From: Epiperipatus broadwayi
Lineage: Eukaryota > Onychophora > Udeonychophora > Euonychophora > Peripatidae
Assembly (NCBI GenBank): GCA_028023455.1
Contig: JAQFVV010000229.1
Span: 992,501 to 1,056,500 of the forward strand
DNA: 64,000 nucleotides
Direction: 5' to 3'
Below the pieces are notes generated by a model. It worked only from the letters and a program-made list of their open reading frames with translations. It searched no databases and was not told the DNA's origin. Below are positions 60,394-64,000 of this stretch, piece after piece. Both the position numbers and the translations under genes were made by a program. The stretch's first letter is position 1; each line of letters begins with the position of its first letter.

Positions 60394-63209
60394 TGTGCCG
60401 GTCGGATTTGTATGTTCATGTAACAAGATCTAGCATCTAGGCAAAAGTACATCGAATCCAATCGTGTGCAAGATACACAGGTCAGGAACACTCATGAACT
60501 CTGCTCTATTTGACTATTTCCCAAATCTATAACATTATGAGCAACAATCCCGATGACATCGATTAATTTACTTCTCACCCACTGGCATCAATCATCGGAG
60601 ACACAAAAAGACTCTAGGCTAAACTTATATGATAGATTAACTTAATAACTAGCTATATTTGTAAGCAATGAAGGCTCGTGACCTAGCATAGTAATTATGT
60701 ATTGAGCGGAGATCATCTAGTCATATTTAGCATAAGTAATAACTTAATATATTATCTTAACTAAAAGAAAGCAATGGTTCGAGTTTGATATATATATTTA
60801 AGATTTATTAATAACAAAAATTATGTCGGGTTATTTAGCTGACGTGAGCCTCGGAAGTATTATATTTGTTTGATTCATATTTAATAATAACATTAGATTT
60901 GCGGCTATGCCAATAATATATATGTGTGATTTAATAAATTAGCACTATTAGAATACATTACTGGAATACTATTACACCCCAGAGACAAAAAGAACATTTT
61001 ACTTAATTTAAACAATAATAGTTTCATAAGAGGATATTACATTTGGTTACATTCAATATTATGATTAATTTGAGTTATAGATAATTAATGCGTGGGATGG
61101 GTGATGAATAATTATATAAACGATACTAAATCTATCGCATTAATACTTATATTAAACTAATGGAAATGTCCGTTTAAAGAAACCATTTCATTACAGCTTA
61201 TGAATACTTCTGGGCAACTAATAAGACACTGAAAGGCAGTGCGTGCATGGCAGCTGATTGGGTCAGTCTAGGCAGGGTCAGTTTGACGAACAAAAGAGTC
61301 CAGATTCCCTGGAGTGAAGTACAGGCAAATCATGGATGATGAAGAGTGGTCAGCAATGTCATTATCGGGCTGGATTTTCCAGAGCGATCCCCATATAAAG
61401 CATGCACATAAGACCAAGGATGTCCCCAGGGTGTTTTTACAGCCTGGTTTAAGGACATAAGAGAATGACGATGGGGCCTGACTTCGCGGATGCCTCCATG
61501 TAAGAAAGAAGCACACATATATATATACGAAATGGCCTTTATGCACGTAACACTTAATAATATAATATAAACAAAACTCTAAAGGTTAAAGATTATCTAA
61601 CATTTATTGCCCACAAATTATGAAATATTCAGCGTAATGATATGGCTTCGTTAAGCAAACATGGATAATAATTATACTTAAATATAAAACTAAGCTCTTA
61701 AGATCCCCCTCCCCCTTACATTATGTTACTTAATATTATTCATTACTTTTTACACCTTTAATAAATCTCAATTTTGGTTAATCAATGCCCTTGTGAAAAT
61801 ATATAACTGATTACAAAATAAGTGGATGGTGGTAATAGCTAAGATGGGTTTTACATATATAATATAATTTAAGAATGAAAGATAGCGCATTATTTAGGAA
61901 GGAGAATGTGAAAAATAGATGTCAAATCTGTTTTTCTACAGTAAACATGAAAAATGTAATTAGTTTATCTAAAATCGTGAGCACAGTAAATGAAGGGTGG
62001 AGAAACGAAAATGAATTATATGCTGGCAATTTTAGAATACTATTGGCATTTATTTTAAAATATAAATACATAAATGTAAATGAAAATTATTTGCTGCTTG
62101 GAATTAAAAGAAAAGGAAAAACATTTTATAGGAGGCTTAATATAGATTAGTTATATAGAGTTATAGAATGATTATTTGAAGACATTTAATATAGATGGTT
62201 TAAAATATAAATATTACAGAGAAGGCAGGATTTAGGAATTATAAGCGATCAAAGTTCTTTTACCTTGATTATTTGGAAGAGTGTTTCACTAGGAATCAGT
62301 CCATCGGTATTATTTCACTAGATCTAGGATAGCACTATTATTTGAGAGATAGCATTTCACTTTCACTGGAAAAATATACATAAAGTTCAGTAGTATGGGA
62401 TGCAGAGCTTCGTTCATGGGAACAGCATATTAGAACAGAGGGATAAGGTGAAATTTCCTACTCATGACACATTGAGTGAGAATTAAAACTGGCATGGAAT
62501 ATGTATAGCAACTTAGTTATTTAATGGTCTCCTCCTCCTGTGGATTCAAATCCAGCAGTATTTATACTTTTATTTTGAAGCTGTAACTTAGCAACTACTG
62601 CTCAACCTAAGGTGGTTTAAGCACTTAAGTTTCATTTGGAATAGTTTGACCAGATACTCTTATCTAGTAAGATGTTTGAAACAATGCAAGTTTGTTATCA
62701 GTTTCTCGAACGATTGTTTTAAAATATATCTTATGATTTTAAAACAAGCTAGCGTGGACAATTTTCACTAATGGGTTTATTTTATTATTACCAATTTGTA
62801 ATCTTTTACTTTAATCTAAGGGGTCTTCCAGGTAATTGTTTTTCAAGAGACTTTTTAACAAGATTGCATAATTTCTGGCTACAAAATTATATATGAAAAA
62901 ATAATGTTTCATATATAATACCTTATATATATAATATAACTATTAATTCATTCGCAATCTCCTACACTGAAATATATAGATATTTATTATTTACACCCAC
63001 ATACACATGATAATATTATTATTAAATAAAATATTTTTAAATTAAAATACATACGTTTACATTATTTATGTTATAATATTAACCAAAAGAAATATATATA
63101 TTAGTAGCTATGTATATACGTGCGTAAAGGCGGGTTTGAATACAGTTAGGTGGTAGGAGATTGGATGTGGGCTGTGAAGCAGGATCTGAGCATCAGATCA
63201 TCTGCTTCA
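60394..63209 (+). mobile_element. LTR-like insertion, 2.8 kb, non-coding, related copy
   Basis: It starts TGTGCCGGTCGG and ends CATCTGCTTCA, the same ends as 55201-57885 (TGTACCGGTCG...CTGCTTCA). The last 90 bases share GGGTTTGAA, TGAAGC, AGGATC and CTGCTTCA boxes. (TA)n lies on both sides, so the duplication cannot be read. Weak open frames (for example 61268-61546 minus, 61875-62150 plus) have no recognised domain. Internal similarity to the first copy is low. Confidence 0.6.

Positions 63210-63259
<50 letters not shown>
63210..63259. repeat. (TA)n(TG)n(AG)n microsatellite
   Basis: Three dinucleotide runs in succession between the LTR-like end and the hammerhead-like motif. Confidence 0.95.
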
Positions 63260-63275
63260 AAGATGATGATATGGA

Positions 63276-63317
63276 GTAACTGATGAGTGCTGGTTCAGCA
63301 CAAAATATGTATATTGG
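63276..63317 (+). ncRNA. Hammerhead-ribozyme-like motif, copy 2
   Basis: CTGATGA (63280-63286) is followed by stem II GTGCTG/CAGCAC around GTT, fully paired. Then AAAA (GAAA expected), a minimal stem III closing on TATGTA, UA, and TTGG. Stem I is weaker than in copy 1 (GTAA against TTGG). The same CAC-AAAA change at a potential CpG is seen in both copies. Confidence 0.55.
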
Positions 63318-63470
63318 AGATCATTTATCTCTTTCACATTATGTGGTCATGTTCAAAGGATTTATAAGATGAAGTGGATAGATGTAGCGCGCTTGAAAGT
63401 ATGAGTTCATATCTTTTATAATTACATAAAGTTCAATATAGGCAATATACTTCTATATATAATGTATGAA
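63318..63470 (+). repeat. SINE-like tRNA-related module, copy 2
   Basis: GTGGATAGATGTAGCGCGCT, then TGAAAG and GAGTTCATATC, resemble box A to box B of an Arg-type tRNA. TAATTACATAAAGTTCAATA follows, as in the copy at 60048. It lies directly 3' of the hammerhead-like motif, as at 44206. Confidence 0.5.
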
Positions 63471-63599
63471 AATGAGTAATCAACATTGCTCTTAGGAAAA
63501 AGTGGAGAAATCGGGATTGAAATTTCTACTGGCAGTTGCCTTTGGCAGAAGAACTCAGTTAGTTATATCATTATTTTAAAATTCAATATTCCAAAAATC

Positions 63600-63780
63600 T
63601 AAGGATCCAGGTTCAATCCCCATGATAGTACTATCACTGGTCAGGCTAGCAACAGATAATACCTCTCAAAACATTGTGCATATTTTAACCTGTGTGCTAT
63701 TATTAACAGTTGAATGTAATTGGAATATTTAAATAAATTTTTCTAAAGACATTCAATACTTAATATTAGATAATGGGATT
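63600..63780 (+). repeat. Penelope-type 3' sequence, copy
   Basis: TATCACTGGTCAG, ACCTCTCAAAACATTGTG, TGTGTGCTATTATT and AACAGTTGAATGTA match 36603-36770 and 34640-34705. The CTCAAAAC here against CTCGAAAC at 36641 is again a C-G to C-A change in the hammerhead-like core. Confidence 0.55.
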
Positions 63781-64000
63781 GGCTATATTGTTTGAGAATT
63801 CATAAAAAATTTGAATAACTCAAATGCAAAAACTAAACTCGATCCAAGGGCATTACTTTTCAGAGATTGATTTTCTATCTCTGTCTAAACTATGCAGAAA
63901 ATTTTCTGCCAGAATGGATGGTTGTGACATGAGAATTGAAATGACGATAAACTGCTAAAAATCAACGACTTGAATATATATAAATATATATTTTACTTCT
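63781..64000. other. Spacer at window end
   Basis: Nothing recognised. Confidence 0.4.

Noticed and set aside
61268-61546. Minus-strand open frame as a host gene
   Set aside because: It lies inside a non-coding LTR-like element, has no domain, and overlaps another frame of equal weakness.
61875-62150. Plus-strand open frame of 91 codons as a gene
   Set aside because: Same element; no motif, no neighbour supports it.
1-64000. CRISPR arrays, bacterial operons or phage genes
   Set aside because: No regularly spaced repeats with unique spacers, no ribosome-binding or operon structure; everything recognised is eukaryotic mobile DNA.

Overview
The window looks like a gene-poor, very AT-rich stretch of a metazoan, probably invertebrate, nuclear genome. 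I find no host protein-coding gene and no bacterial or organellar gene. The recognisable content is transposable elements at several ages, nested in each other, plus microsatellites such as (TA)n, (TG)n and (AG)n. The host cannot be named from the sequence. A large AT-rich animal genome with CR1-type LINEs, RTE-type LINEs, Penelope-like elements, Ty3/gypsy and hAT elements fits.

Layout. 1-560: tandem-plus-inverted repeat. 1641-4730: old dispersed repeat split by a plus-strand CR1-like LINE (copy A). 5341-8278: palindrome whose loop received a complete hAT transposon (5423-8146, terminal inverted repeats and 8-bp target duplication). 9243-12211: two 5'-truncated CR1-like LINEs head to tail (B, C). 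13655-18925: the near-full-length CR1-like LINE (D), with a 233-bp 5'-UTR tandem repeat, ORF1 (PHD finger, coiled coil, SGNH esterase) and ORF2 (AP endonuclease, reverse transcriptase, Cys/His knuckle). 19985-22335: RTE-like LINE split by a second copy of the repeat at 1-560, with an 11-bp duplication. 22354-26897: two 1.05-kb direct repeats around a decayed coiled-coil ORF. 27651-29330 and 41431-42867: two copies of a non-coding element set in (TA)n. 33641-34720: Penelope-like element. 35270-36065: second copy of the old dispersed repeat. 36603-39800: Penelope-type 3' sequence followed by a gypsy element lacking protease and RT. 44162-44310: hammerhead-like motif followed by a tRNA-like module. 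45775-46800: decayed ORF of unknown family. 51072-59812: two more head-to-tail CR1-like LINEs (E, F), F split by a 2.7-kb TG...CA element. 60394-63209: a related 2.8-kb TG...CA element. 63276-63780: second hammerhead/tRNA-like module and a Penelope-type 3' end.

The CR1-like LINE would encode a self-sufficient target-primed retrotransposition system, but every copy here is broken. The most unusual signals are two copies of a hammerhead-ribozyme-like fold joined to a tRNA-like (SINE-like) module, a separate hammerhead-like fold in Penelope-type 3' sequence, repeats built as unit plus partial unit plus inverted unit, and LINE insertions seated on the 3' tails of older LINEs.

All calls were made by eye from the sequence and its translations. 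Boundaries of old repeats are accurate to tens of bases at best.
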